From NCBI GenBank assembly GCA_963995525.1, contig OZ023210.1, positions 62,189,093 to 62,253,092 of the forward strand: 64,000 nucleotides of DNA, in the 5' to 3' direction. This DNA is from Escarpia spicata. Lineage: Eukaryota; Annelida; Polychaeta; Sabellida; Siboglinidae. How positions within the stretch are numbered: position 1 is the first letter of the stretch; each line of letters begins with the position of its first letter. Shown piece after piece: positions 26,436 to 36,793 of this stretch. The notes beneath the pieces were generated by a model. The model was not told where the DNA came from, ran no database searches, and saw only the letters and a list, made by a program, of their open reading frames with translations. The position numbers and the translations under genes were made by a program.

Positions 26436-26732
26436 CTAACTAATTATCGGTTCAGACAAGTACACCGGCAGCAGCTCTTCTGCTGCGGGTCTGGAAATTA
26501 CCAAATACTGATACGCTCTTTGCGTATCATTATATGACAGCGTTGGGTCGAATCTGGATTTAGAATGTTGTAGAGTACCAATAAGCCACCATGAGCTTCC
26601 CTGTTCATGTACCATTTGTAGCGTACTGTTTTGTTTGATTACCCTATTCAATATTAGTTCCGCATAGGCACTGTACAGATAAATATTGTAGATAACAAAT
26701 ACATCGGATACAGACGGGACGATGGAGTCCAA
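26436..26732 (-). other. Unrecognised 98-codon open frame
   Basis: Open frame on the strand opposite the cluster, within the intron before the gene 3 transmembrane exon. Composition is protein-like but I recognise no family, and there is no supporting splice or promoter signal. It may be a transposon remnant or chance. Confidence 0.2.
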
Positions 26733-26842
26733 GAATAATTGAAACTATGGCAACTAATGATGTCTTTACTTGTCTAATGTGTACAAGCATGTACACATCT
26801 GTCACGAGTTCTTCTGCCATCATTACTCTGTGTTGACTGCAG

Positions 26843-27800
26843 GTGTCGAAATTGGTGTTCCAACTGGCTTACTGGTCGTCTCCCTGGCCGCCGTTGTGGT
26901 GGCCGTGTTCATCTACAAGAGGTATGCTCTGTAACTATGCATTCGTTATATAGTATTATGTAAATTTCATAATAATTAACAGAAACGTAACCGTTTTGAT
27001 TTCTATATAATCTTTATATATTTAATCGTGTTATATTATACTTATTATTGTTCTTGTATGGGGCATAAACGATTGTTATGCAATATATTATAATTATGAA
27101 TCACATTGAACTACTAATATACATGCAACACCCATTCAGGAATGTGTCCATTTAAATTCAATTACGTCATATTTGCAGGAGACAGTTCGTAGAGATGAAA
27201 GAAACAACACAATCTGCCACTGCGTCCTCTGGTGATAGACAACAGGCAGATATACATCGGCAGGAAGAATCGGGCGAATACCCATTCGTAGAGACATCGC
27301 GTCAGGCAGAACACGGTGTTGATGTGAACACGGGCAAATCGTGGTGTGATACAAACGTGAACACATGGGATATCGGTGGAGCAGATTACGTGAACACAGG
27401 ATATATTGACGGGGAAAATGTTGGAGGGGATGAATACACGAACCAAGATGATGGCGGAGGAGATGAATCCACGAACACAAGAGATGTTAGCGAGGATGAT
27501 TACGTGTACACTGTTGGAGATGATTACGTGAACACGGGTGGCGATGATTACGTGGACACCGGTGGTAATGATATAACTACATGTACTTACTTAGACATGA
27601 GTAAAACCAATCTGGACGCCGCCACTTGTTCTACACATTACGCAAAGGAATATGTTTTTCCATTTCAAGCTCAGTCAGACGCTGTCGAATCATTTCATCA
27701 GAGTGACACAGATTCTGATTATGTAATGATGACGCCTCCAACGACACTGTACCAAAACTTAGAGCGAACCGGACCAGCACTATCTGACTACTACGTGTAG
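26843..27800 (+). CDS. Gene 3: transmembrane and tyrosine-rich tail exons of a CTLD-family receptor (5' part missing)
   Basis: Exons 26843-26921 (transmembrane) and 27179-27800 (tail to the stop) join in phase 2 and give 233 whole codons. The transmembrane helix ends in IYKRR. The tail has YPFV, YVNT, YTNQ, YVYT, YVNT, YVDT, YLDM, YVMM, YQNL and a C-terminal SDYYV. YVNT, YTNQ and YQNL fit the Grb2 SH2 consensus Y-x-N; YLDM and YVMM fit the PI3K p85 consensus Y-x-x-M; TLYQNL is close to an ITSM. Several tyrosines sit in a repeated Asp-Asp-Tyr-Val-x-Thr-Gly-Gly module 8 residues apart. Signal-peptide and lectin exons were not found upstream, so this is either a truncated gene or one whose 5' exons I missed. 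Intron retention would end the protein four residues after the Arg. Confidence 0.7.
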
Positions 27801-28650
27801 CTGAGCAATGAAATGTAGAGCGAACCGGTCCAGCACTATCTGACTACTACGTGTAGCTGAGCAATGAAACGTAGAGCGAACCGGTCCAGCACTATCTGAC
27901 TACTACGTGTAGCTGAGCAATGAAACGTAGAGCGAACCAGACCATCACTATCTGACTACTACGTGTAGCTGAGCAATGAAACGTAGAGCGAACCGGTCCA
28001 GCACTATCTGACTACTACGTATAGCTGAGCAATGAACCGTAGAGCGAACCGGTCCAGCACTATCTGACTACTACGTGTAGCTGAGCAATGAAACGTAGAG
28101 CGAACCGGTCCAGCACTATCTGTCTACTACGTGTAGCTGAGCAATGAAACGTAGAGCGAACCGGTCCAGCACTATCTGACTACTACGTGTAGCTGAGCAA
28201 TGAAACGTAGAGCGAACCGGTCCAGCACTATCTGACTACTACGTGTAGCTGAGCAATAAACGTAGAGCGAACCGGTCCAGCACTATCTGACTACTACGTG
28301 TAGCTGAGCAATGAAACTTAGAGCGAACCGGTCCAGCACTATCTGACTACTACGTGTAGCTGAGCAATGAAACTTAGAGCGAACCGGTCCAGCACTATCT
28401 GACTACTACGTGTAGCTGAGCAATAAACGTAGAGCGAACCGGTCCAGCACTATCTGACTACTACGTGTAGCTGAGCAATAAACGTAGAGCGAACCGGTCC
28501 AGCACTATCTGACTACTACGTGTAGCTGAGCAATAAACGTAGAGCGAACCGGTCCAGCACTATCTGACTACTACGTGTAGCTGAGCAATGAAACGTAGAG
28601 CGAACCGGTCCAGCACTATCTGACTACTACGTGTAGTTGAGCAATGAAAC
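27762..28650 (+). repeat. 56-bp tandem array derived from the gene 3 C-terminus
   Basis: About 16 copies of a 56-bp unit (some 55). The first copy is the last codons of gene 3 itself, from the Glu-Arg-Thr-Gly-Pro codons through the stop, plus about 17 bases of 3' UTR. Copies are nearly identical. Four copies have lost a base so that GCAATGAAAC becomes GCAATAAAC, creating AATAAA at 28255, 28422, 28477 and 28532. Confidence 0.96.
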
Positions 28651-29330
28651 GGATAACAAGATCAGCGTGTACGAATCACTTAATAGCGATATCGTATGAG
28701 TTGAACACTGACTAGGGATAACTGTAGAGGGGAGTTTTATTATTAAAATAGTGATAATACTACCATTGTTGTATTAGTATTGCAATACTACTGCGATAGT
28801 GTCAAAACTATTGTAATAGTATCTCAACACAATCGTGTACTATCGAATACTGAGGAAAAGCAGTCCGAGACCATAAAGCAACTGTGGCGGCATCGCATGG
28901 GCTTGAAACCAGTTGATTACGAAAGAGATGAATCCCTGGATGACGCTCTCATTGTTTACAACTATTTGACATTAGTTCGGTAAATCAACATAATTATAAC
29001 ATTAAATTGACATTTTTTTAAACAAACATAGCCCTTGTGTGGCCTGCCAACAATAGCTACTATAGATAGCTCAGTGTACTGTCGACGATATAGCTATCCA
29101 TAGCTAAGTTTACTATCGATAGTACAGTATCGTCTCATCGATTATCCCGATGCACCGACATTTAGATATGGTATTACACCCCTATATGTGATGGTCATTG
29201 AACGATCGGTGCAACAGCAGTCGTCGATTCGATGTGCCAATACGTGAGAAAAAAGATCGATCGATAATTCTGACGTAAGCGACGAGTGTTATACACTTAA
29301 TAGTTTTAATTAAAACATGTTACAATGTTG
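28651..29330. other. Intergenic after gene 3
   Basis: AT-rich. Several TAGTATTG/CAATACTA-like and CTATCGATAG-like short palindromic repeats at 28740-28830 and 29055-29135. No gene is recognised. Confidence 0.45.
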
Positions 29331-29434
29331 TGTAGAGTATTATTATGTGTCTGTGTGTTTGCCTGTCTGTCTGTATGTCTGTCTGTCTGTAGAGTGTTCT
29401 AAAACCTTGAATTCACTGATACGCATAAAGTTTC

Positions 29435-29456
29435 AAGTTTATATATATATATATAT

Positions 29457-29518
<62 letters not shown>

Positions 29519-29775
29519 TGTGTGTGTGTGTGTGTGTATTTCAAGTTTCGAACACACACACAGACCCACACACGCACACGCACACGCACACGCACACACA
29601 CATATATCTACATATATATATATAGTTTTTTGTGTGTGTGTGTGTGTGTATATATATTATATGTGTGTGTGTGTGTGCGTGTGCGTGTGCGTGTGCGTGG
29701 GTCTGTGTGTGTGTTCGAAACTTGAAACTATACATATATATATATTTTTATTAAATTTTATGCGAGTAAGCAGTG

Positions 29776-29824
<49 letters not shown>

Positions 29825-29850
29825 TGCTTACTCGCACAAAAGTTATCAGT
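29435..29850. repeat. AT/GT microsatellite with two nested inverted repeats
   Basis: An inverted repeat with arms of about 67 bases lies at 29539-29605 and 29660-29728; both arms carry CAAGTTTCGAACACACACAC or its complement. A second, shorter pair lies at 29761-29780 and 29818-29837 (GCGAGTAAGCAGTGTATAT and its complement), with an AT-rich loop. This could extrude as hairpins or be a foldback element. Confidence 0.85.
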
Positions 29851-29884
29851 TCACCAAATGACTGACTGCAAGGCTCAGTATTCA

Positions 29885-30200
29885 GTAATATTGTTGTTTC
29901 ATCCATTATCAATTAATCGACCGCAAGGACGCCCCACTAAATATCCCCGTTTCGTGTTCTGATAACAATATACGACCCCTGTGTGGCATTGACGCGTTGA
30001 AGAGATCTATATCGGTAGGTCACGCGTGTTAGGCACAATTTATTGTTAAATAGAACACGGACACACAAATCAAACGCAGTCCCCAAGTCTTGCTTATATG
30101 TCACACGCATTGACATTCATTGGGGAGTCACCTGATTGTGGTTTAATATAATAGCTTCAAAACTAATAAATAATGATTGTGCGGTGTTTTCCTACACCAG
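29885..30200 (+). promoter_or_regulatory. Relic of the gene C promoter / 5' leader
   Basis: This segment aligns with 53425-53700, just upstream of the gene D start codon. Shared blocks include CGACCGCAAGG, ACGACCCC.. GTGGC.TTGA, CGGTAGGTCAC, ACACGGACACAC, AACGCAGTCC and AGTCTTGCTTA. The counterpart of the gene D TATA box reads CTAAATATCCCC here. Similarity stops near 30200, before the signal-peptide exon, where a TAA-repeat/transposon tail begins. It is thus a promoter without its first coding exon. Confidence 0.6.
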
Positions 30201-30204
30201 CTGC

Positions 30205-30290
30205 TAATAATAATAATAATGACAAACTTCTATAGCGCCTAAATCCCCAAGAATATGAGCTCAGAGGCGCAATATACAAGAATCATTGGG
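30205..30290 (-). mobile_element. SINE/LINE 3'-tail fragment with (TAA)n
   Basis: (TAATAA)n followed by ACAAACTTCTATAGCGCC and later CAGAGGCGC, the reverse-oriented pattern of the GCGCTATA ... TAA tails of invertebrate retroposons. It marks the point where similarity to the gene D 5' region breaks off. Confidence 0.5.
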
Positions 30291-30299
30291 CACAATCAA

Positions 30300-30956
30300 G
30301 TGAGTGAGTGAGTGTTTGTGTGTGTGTGTGTGTGTGCGTGCGTACGTGCGTGTGTGTGTATGTTTGTGTGTGGGGTATGTGAATGAGTGAGTGTGTGTGT
30401 GTGTGTGTGTGTCTGTGTGTGAGTTGGTGTGCGTGCGTGTGTGTGCGTGTGTGTGTGAGTGTGTGTGTGTGTGTGTGTTTGTATGTGTGTGAGAGTGTGT
30501 GTGAGTCTGTGTCTGTGTCTGAGTATGTGTCTGTGTCTGAGTCTGTGTCTGTGTCTGTGTCTGTGTCTGTCTGTGACTGTGTCTGTGTCTGTGTCTGTGT
30601 CTGTGTCTGAGTCTGTGTCTGTGTCTGTGTCTGAGTCTGTGTCTGTGTCTGAGTCTGTGTCTGTGTCTATGTCTGTGTCTGAGTCTGAGTCTGTCTGTGA
30701 CTGTGTCTGTGTATGTGTATGTGTATGTGTCTGTGACTGTGTCTGTGTCTGTGTCTGTGACTGTGTCTGTGTCTGTGTCTGTGACTGTGTCTGTGACTGT
30801 GTCTGTGTCTGTGTCTGTGTCTGTGTCTGCGTCTGCGTCTGTGTCTGTGTCTGTGTATGTGTCTGTGTCTGTGTCTGTGACTGTGTCTGTGTCTGTGACT
30901 GTGTCTGTGTCTGTGTCTGTGTCTGTGTCTGTGACTGTGTCTGTGTCTGTGTTGGG
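30300..30956 (+). repeat. Compound (GT)n / (GTGTCT)n microsatellite
   Basis: The block starts as (GAGT)n and (GT)n, then becomes a hexanucleotide GTGTCT array with GACT and GAGT variants up to about 30950. Frames on both strands read as dipeptide repeats and are not genes. Confidence 0.95.
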
Positions 30957-30973
30957 TGGTTGGGTTTATGCCT

Positions 30974-31065
30974 GTGATATTTGCTAATGCAAAAATTACC
31001 TGCAACAAAATGTCGGCACACTTAGTTAACATACACAGTTGGGAAGAAAACTGGTTTGTGAAAAC
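30974..31065 (+). pseudogene. Gene C, CTLD1 exon remnant (3' half only)
   Basis: Encodes VIFANAKITCNKMSAHL and the following NIHSWEEN stretch, matching the second half of the first CTLD exon in genes C and D (for example 56860-56951). The first half, including the CPxGW start, is absent; the microsatellite abuts the break. A LINE begins immediately after the exon end near 31067. No matching second CTLD exon follows. Confidence 0.8.
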
Positions 31066-31066
31066 G

Positions 31067-31800
31067 TAGTTTAAGCAGTAATCTTTGATGTGGCACTTTG
31101 TCGAACGCTTTCTGAAAATCCAAGTAGATGATATCTACTGGAGATCCCTCGTCTACCCACTTAGTGATATCTTCCAAAAAACATAATATATTTGTTAAGC
31201 ATGACCTCGCTTTTAGAAACCCATGTTGTTTTTAACAAGTTATGTGTAACAAGAAAATCCAACATGTGATAGTTAGTTAATCTTTCTAATAATTTGCAAA
31301 CCACTGACGTTACACTCACTGGTCTGTAGTTATCTGACTTGTTTCTGGAACCTTTCTTAAATAACGGTATAATGTTTGCTTCTTTCCATTCTTAAGGAAC
31401 CACTCCCTCTTCTAATGACAAGTTGAAAACTGTGGCAAGTGGTATGCTAATTTGTTCTACAATTTCCAATAGTAGTTTGGGCAGAATCCCACCCACTCCA
31501 GGTGATTTATTACCCTTCATAGCTCTAATTTTCTTAGCTACCATTTCCGGGGTTAGAATTAACTGTCCTAAATAGTCTGATTCTGCCCCCTTGAACTTAG
31601 TCTCTGGTACTGGCAGTGATCTAATACCTTCTCTGGTAAACACCGAACTAAAATACTCATTCAGTTCTTCTGCCATTAAGAATCCCTCTGATATTATATT
31701 TCCAGCACTATCTTCTAGTGGACCGACATTATTTTGAACTTTCTGTTTGCTCCGAACATATGCATAAAAACTCTTGCTGTCTTATTTTATATTACAAGCT
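31067..31800 (-). pseudogene. CR1-like LINE fragment (EN-RT linker and early RT)
   Basis: The minus-strand frame 31392-31676 has the FSSVFTREG, LTPEMVAKKI, NKSPGV and PKLLLEIVEQIS landmarks. The continuation in other frames has NYRPVSVTSV and LDFLVTHNL. It is the same family as the copies at 42.3 kb, 51.2 kb and 63.3 kb. Its left edge coincides with the end of the CTLD1 exon remnant. Confidence 0.8.
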
Positions 31801-31802
31801 AA

Positions 31803-31803
<1 letters not shown>

Positions 31804-31874
<71 letters not shown>
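31804..31874 (+). repeat. (GT)n microsatellite
   Basis: Perfect GT run of about 70 bases. The following sequence, to about 32000, matches the segment after the (GT)n tract at 53967-54012 in gene D, so the microsatellite sits at an equivalent intron position. Confidence 0.95.
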
Positions 31875-31876
<2 letters not shown>

Positions 31877-32461
31877 GTTAGCGCACGTGTGTGGTGTGTA
31901 TGTACGTGTGTAAGCGTAAGTGCTTTTGTGAGTGCATAAATGTGCGAGTGCGCGTGACTACGTTCGTGTGTGCGAGCGTGTAGACTATGTGTGATACACC
32001 TGGCACTGTTATGTTCTGCGTGTCAAAGTTATTCAACAAGGGTACTCCAATTAACTGAACACGTTTGCAATAGTTGTGTAAAATAAATATTAGATAGAAA
32101 TAGGCTTGTGTTTCTCGTTGGCCATGAAAAAACGTGCTTCAACAAATTATGATGGTGTCTATAATTTGTCCGATTATTTATATCAGTTTCATATTTTGCG
32201 TTCACGACAATAATATATGTATTTGGAAATCAGTACAAATAATCCGTATAGACGAGAAACAATATTGCTTCGAAGGTATAGTTCTTGTTTACTAACTTGA
32301 AAGATCTCAACATTGTAGCAAAACAGGATGTAGACACTAAAGGTTTATCAACTACAGAATAACGGTCTTTAAGCATATACATGCGCGCGGTGAAGTAATG
32401 ATGAATAAAGTCTGTTTAACACAATAGATGGACCAGGATACATATTTCATCCGTGAATGCA

Positions 32462-33090
32462 CTGGCGTTCACATGACATTGGCGTTCACATGACATTGGC
32501 GTTCACATGACATTGGCGTTCACATGAACATTGGCGTTCACATGACCATTGGCGTTCACATGACATTGGCGTTCACATGACCATTGGCGTTCACATGACA
32601 TTGGCGTTCACATGATATTGGCGTTCATATGACCATTGGCGTTCACATGACATTGGCGTTCACATGACATTGGCGTTCATATGACCATTGGCGTTCACAT
32701 GACATTGGCGTTCACATGACATTGGCGTTCACATGAACATTGGCGTTCACATGACATTGGCGTTCACATGACCATTGGCGTTCACATGACATTGGCGTTC
32801 ACATGACCATTGGCGTTCACATGACATTGGCGTTCACATGACATTGGCGTTCACATGACCATTGGCGTTCACATGACCATTGGCGTTCACGTGACATTGG
32901 CGTTCACATGACATTGGCGTTCACATGACAATTGGCGTTCACACGACATTGGCGTTCACACGACCTTTGGCGTTCATATGACCATTGGCGTTCACATGAC
33001 ATTGGCGTTCACATGACCATTGGCGTTCACATGACCATTGGCGTTCACATGACCATTGGCGTTCACTTGACCATTGGCGTTGACATGACC
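32462..33090 (+). repeat. 17/18-bp minisatellite upstream of a CTLD exon, ~36 copies
   Basis: Unit close to TTGGCGTTCACATGACA, with a one-base-longer ACC variant. I counted about 36 copies of GGCGTT. In both gene D units the same place (55485 and 56725) has one copy only (TTGGCGTTCATATAT), so this array expanded from a single intronic motif. Confidence 0.96.
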
Positions 33091-33126
33091 ATGATGTTCA
33101 AATAAATACTCGTCTACCATTTGTAG

Positions 33127-33661
33127 ATGTCGCTGGCTGTCCTGCTGGATGGGTGAATTGGTCCAACAACTGCTACCTATTTGTATCTCAACGTGTGATA
33201 TTTGCGAATGCCAAAAATACCTGCGCACAAATGTCGGCGCATCTAGTCAATATACACATACGTCTCATAAATATATGCCACACGCACTGCAGTTCGTCCT
33301 AATAATAATAAGTGTAACGTATTTGTTATCATAATCTCTGTATAGATAATTCATGTTTTTAATGGCGTACATTTTGTATTGGAATGTACTATGTCATCCT
33401 ACTAAATAATTGTTGCACCTACACTAGGAATAGGAAAATGACAGAAAAACCACTGGCTGGGAATGCGGAGGAACACAACAAGAGAAGGAACAGCCGCCAG
33501 TAAATACACAGACTGGCATTGGCTCGACGGAACTACTTTCAACTTTTACAACTGGGTTGGCGGAGAACCAGACAGCAACGCGCAATGTGCAGTGATCACA
33601 CCGCAAGGGTCCTGGGGTGACGAATATTGTACTCAAGCTAACAGTTTTACGTGTAAGAAAG
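33127..33661 (+). pseudogene. Gene C, CTLD2 (two exons, both damaged)
   Basis: The first exon runs 33127 to about 33257 and encodes CPAGWVNWSNNCYLF through MSAHLVNIH. It then breaks: about 40 bases that in gene D hold the exon end and its GTAAGT donor are missing. The second exon, 33428-33661, matches the gene D exons, with a DWHWLDG block, a GEPDSN sugar-specificity region and a WGDEYC block. Near 33450 an extra A (GAAAAACCAC versus GAAGACCAC) shifts the frame between its first codons and the rest. With the donor gone and the frame shifted, this CTLD cannot be made in normal form. Confidence 0.85.
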
Positions 33662-34068
33662 GTATGTGTCATCAATTATGAAAATGAACTCCTCGTTTTA
33701 TTACCTATGCATTAAAATATTGTTGTGTTGTCGACAAAACTGTTCAAGCGCAACTTGCTATTTACGAGAAGTCGCAAAGATTGCAATGGAGACAAAAAAG
33801 ACATAACTAATAAGAAGCTGGTCAAGGTGGGTTACACAAAACGTTTGAAGGGAGTAACTGATAAAATGCTAACAATGAAATATTTACGATAGCATGCTGG
33901 GTTCGGAGCCCAAGTGCGACATGTTTTTGCATAAATCTTGTTAGAACGCGTAAACAATCTTGTAAAAACGCTAGTTGTTTGTGTCTTAATATATAGAGAA
34001 CGGAAGTGATGACGTCACCTGCAAGACAACCGGCCCAGCTGGTGCCGACAAATGTCTCCCGTCGTATC
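33662..34068. other. Gene C intron, left of the gypsy element
   Basis: Intron sequence after the CTLD2 exon. The start partly matches the intron after gene D CTLD exons. Nothing else is recognised. Confidence 0.4.
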
Positions 34069-34220
34069 TGAAATGATATAGATAATGGTATAAGATGTAA
34101 TACTTTTATTGTGTATAACCGTACACTAAGAACATGGCCGTGCACGCCGCATCCGCCAACCAAACATGTGCGACCCGTAAGGGTAATGGTGGTACGAGAT
34201 GCGTGTGATCTATCATTACA
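34069..34220 (-). repeat. Gypsy 3' LTR
   Basis: 152 bases beginning TGAAATGATATAG and ending ATCATTACA in + orientation. It pairs with 38353-38503; differences are a handful of single bases and one short indel. Confidence 0.93.
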
Positions 34221-34255
34221 CCCCCCTTGTTATATAAGAAGAAAAAGTAGTGTCA

Positions 34256-35344
34256 CTACATGTCAAGGATGCGCCTGGGTTTGTGCACTCTTCCCGCCCT
34301 GGTTCTGTAGGGGTGCGGTGAGACCGTATCTTGCGTAGGCGACGCGGGTTGCACGGTGGATGTCGGCGTTGCAGCTGGCTCCGACGTGTTGACTGGGCGG
34401 AGTGCGCACCCCTCGCTGGCGGGAGTGTGGTCTTCGTCGAGACATCCGAGCAGCTTGTCGATTTTGCCGATATCAGGGAGGGGGTCGGCGACAGGTCGTT
34501 CGCGCGTCTTCATGAGGTCTTTCCGATTTCGTCGGTATACTCCTCGTTCAGATCGGACAATGTATGAGCGCGGTGTCTTCGGTTGTGGCGTTTGAATGAC
34601 GACGGCAGATTCCAAGTGTGGCCTTGGGTCGGTGATGCGTATGCGTTCGTTGACGCGGAGTGGCTCGAGGTTTTTGGCAGACTTGTCGTAATGTTCTTTC
34701 TGAGTTGACTGTTTGCGATCGAGCATGTCCTCCATGACGCTATGCTCAACCACTGCAGGTTGTAGATGCCTCGGTGCGCACGGTATCGACGACCGCAAAC
34801 GACGAGACATCGCAAGCTGCGTAGGTGATGCGAGTCCATGCACGGGGGTGTTTCGCAATTCGAGTAGGCCCAAGTAAGGGTCTGTCTTCCCGTGTTTGGC
34901 CTTCTTGAACAGTTTTTTTGATGGTTTGAACCGTTCTTTCGGCAAGACCATTCGATGTCGGGTATGTAGGGCTGGAGGTTGTGTGCTAGAAAAAAATCCC
35001 ACTGTTTTGCGAATCTCCGAAACTCGGCACTCGAAAATTTAGGCAGATTTCGTGTCTCGTAGATACTCCACCTCAGGGAAGTTACTGTAGTAGTCCACTA
35101 CAACAACGTAGTCACGACCGTCGAGATTAAACAGATCTGTCGCTACAACCTGCCATGGCAACGAGGGTATCGGATGGTTTATCAGAGTCTCTTTCTGGTT
35201 GGTATTTCTGTGCATCTGGCACGTGCTGCAGTTGGCGACAATTTTATCGATGTCGGCGTTCATACCGGGCCAGAACAGTGCCATACGTGCTCGTGATCGA
35301 CACTTCTCGACCCCGAAGTGTCCTTCGTGTATTCGTGTTAGCAT
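34256..35344 (-). pseudogene. Gypsy integrase region
   Basis: The frame 35039-35344 has the HHCC-type zinc-binding segment (HEGHFG ... CSTCQMHR) and the start of the catalytic core with ATDLF and DYYSNFPEVE. The frame 34256-35002 continues in another phase with an RNTPVHGL-type segment and the C-terminal region. A frameshift near 35005-35038 separates them and hides the middle of the core. Confidence 0.85.
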
Positions 35345-35411
35345 TTCTGGGCGCTATGCGTTGGGGACTACGATTCTGTCCGTCTTTAATATTAGGCCGT
35401 CTGCGTGCAGC

Positions 35412-36784
35412 TCATCTCGCTGATTCCAGTGATCGCTGATGGCAGTGGGGCACTCCTTGCGCTGGCTGGGCCACCCCGATATAATTACGTGCTTTACCGT
35501 ATGCATGCGGGGGTCGTTCGCGGTGCTGGTCTGGATCTCTGCCAATTTTTAGTCGCTGATCGGAAGAGTTGCCATCAGATGGTGGACGGCTATGTCTGGT
35601 TCTTCTGAGAATCGACACAGCGTTTGCAGTGAGGTTACGGCTCAAACAGTCGGTTACTGGTATTTCCTTACCAGGTTTGTGGACGATGTGAATATCATAC
35701 ATGTATCGCTGTAATTCGACAAGCATGCTTTGCAGGCGTTTCGGGGCTGCCGATAGTGGCTTGCGCAGGATTGTGGTTTGTGGTCAGATTCCACAGTTGT
35801 TTTGCGTCCGTACATGTATTGGCGGAATCTGTTGCACCCGTGTACAATGGCTAGCATCTCTCGTTCGATCGTAGCCCAAGTTTGTTTGGACTGGTCCAAA
35901 GCTCGTGACATGTACTCGATTGGGCGTCCTTCTTGCATGAGTGTGGCACTCGTCGCTTTTGATGAGGCGTCGACTTGTAGTGTCAGCTCCTTCTTTGGAT
36001 CGTAGAAAGCTAACACGGGTGCTTTTGTGATGATCTCCTTCATCTTTGCGAATGCAAATTCTTGTTGCGCATCCCACACGAATTCGGATTCTTTCTTCAA
36101 TAGATCACGCATCGGGGCAGTGATTTCACTCAGTTTGAGCGCAAACTTAGCAAGATAGTTGGCCATACCAAGTATGGTCTGTAGGTCGGCTTTGTTAGCA
36201 GGGCTTGCCATTTTGACGATAGCTTCTATCTTTTTGGGGTCTGGTTTGATGCCCTCGGCAGATATGACGTGACCGTAGTATGCAACCTCTGGCAAATAAA
36301 AACGACATTTGTCCATGTTGAAACGTTGACCACTTTGGCGAGCTCGTTGAAACGCTGCGCGTAGTGTAAGAAAGTGTTCTTCTTTTGACGTGCCTGCGAC
36401 AAGTACGTCGTCGCTGATGCCAGTAACATATGGCAAACCTTCGTATGTCTCATCGACACGGCGCTGAAAGATGTCTTAAGCTGCGTTGATTCCGAATGGC
36501 ATGCATAGGTATCGGTATCGTCCATATGGTGTGTTGAATGTTGTCAATCGAGATGTTGAGTCTGTCAGTTTTATCTGCCAGTAACCACTTCGTGCGTCGA
36601 GCAGCCAGAAGTATTTAACGCCCTCTAGCGTCAGTACTGGGTAGTACGGTCGTTTTATCGCATTGTTCAGGTCGCGAGGGTCCAGGCACACACGTATGTC
36701 ACCATTACGCTTTTGCACGACAACCATGGAATTTACCCAGTCCGTGGGCTCCGTTACTTTCACGATGATGTTGCTGGCTTCCAT
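35412..36784 (-). pseudogene. Gypsy reverse transcriptase and RNase H
   Basis: The frame 36476-36784 has VVVQKRNGDIRVCLDPRDLN and the FNTPYGRYRY block. After a stop, 35654-36436 has the catalytic ISDDVLVAG (x-x-DD form), a YYGHVIS block, and an RNase H segment with LQVDASSKATSA and a TIEREMLAIVHG stretch. 35412-35726 continues with a VTDCLSR segment. At least one stop and two frameshifts interrupt it. Confidence 0.88.
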
Positions 36785-36793
36785 ACGTGATAG

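Noticed and set aside
27762..28650. Possible coding extension of gene 3 through the 56-bp repeats
   Set aside because: Each unit contains a stop and 56 is not a multiple of three; only the first unit is coding.
32462..33228. Possible CRISPR-like array because of regular 17/18-bp repeats
   Set aside because: No unique spacers; units are contiguous. It is a eukaryotic minisatellite.
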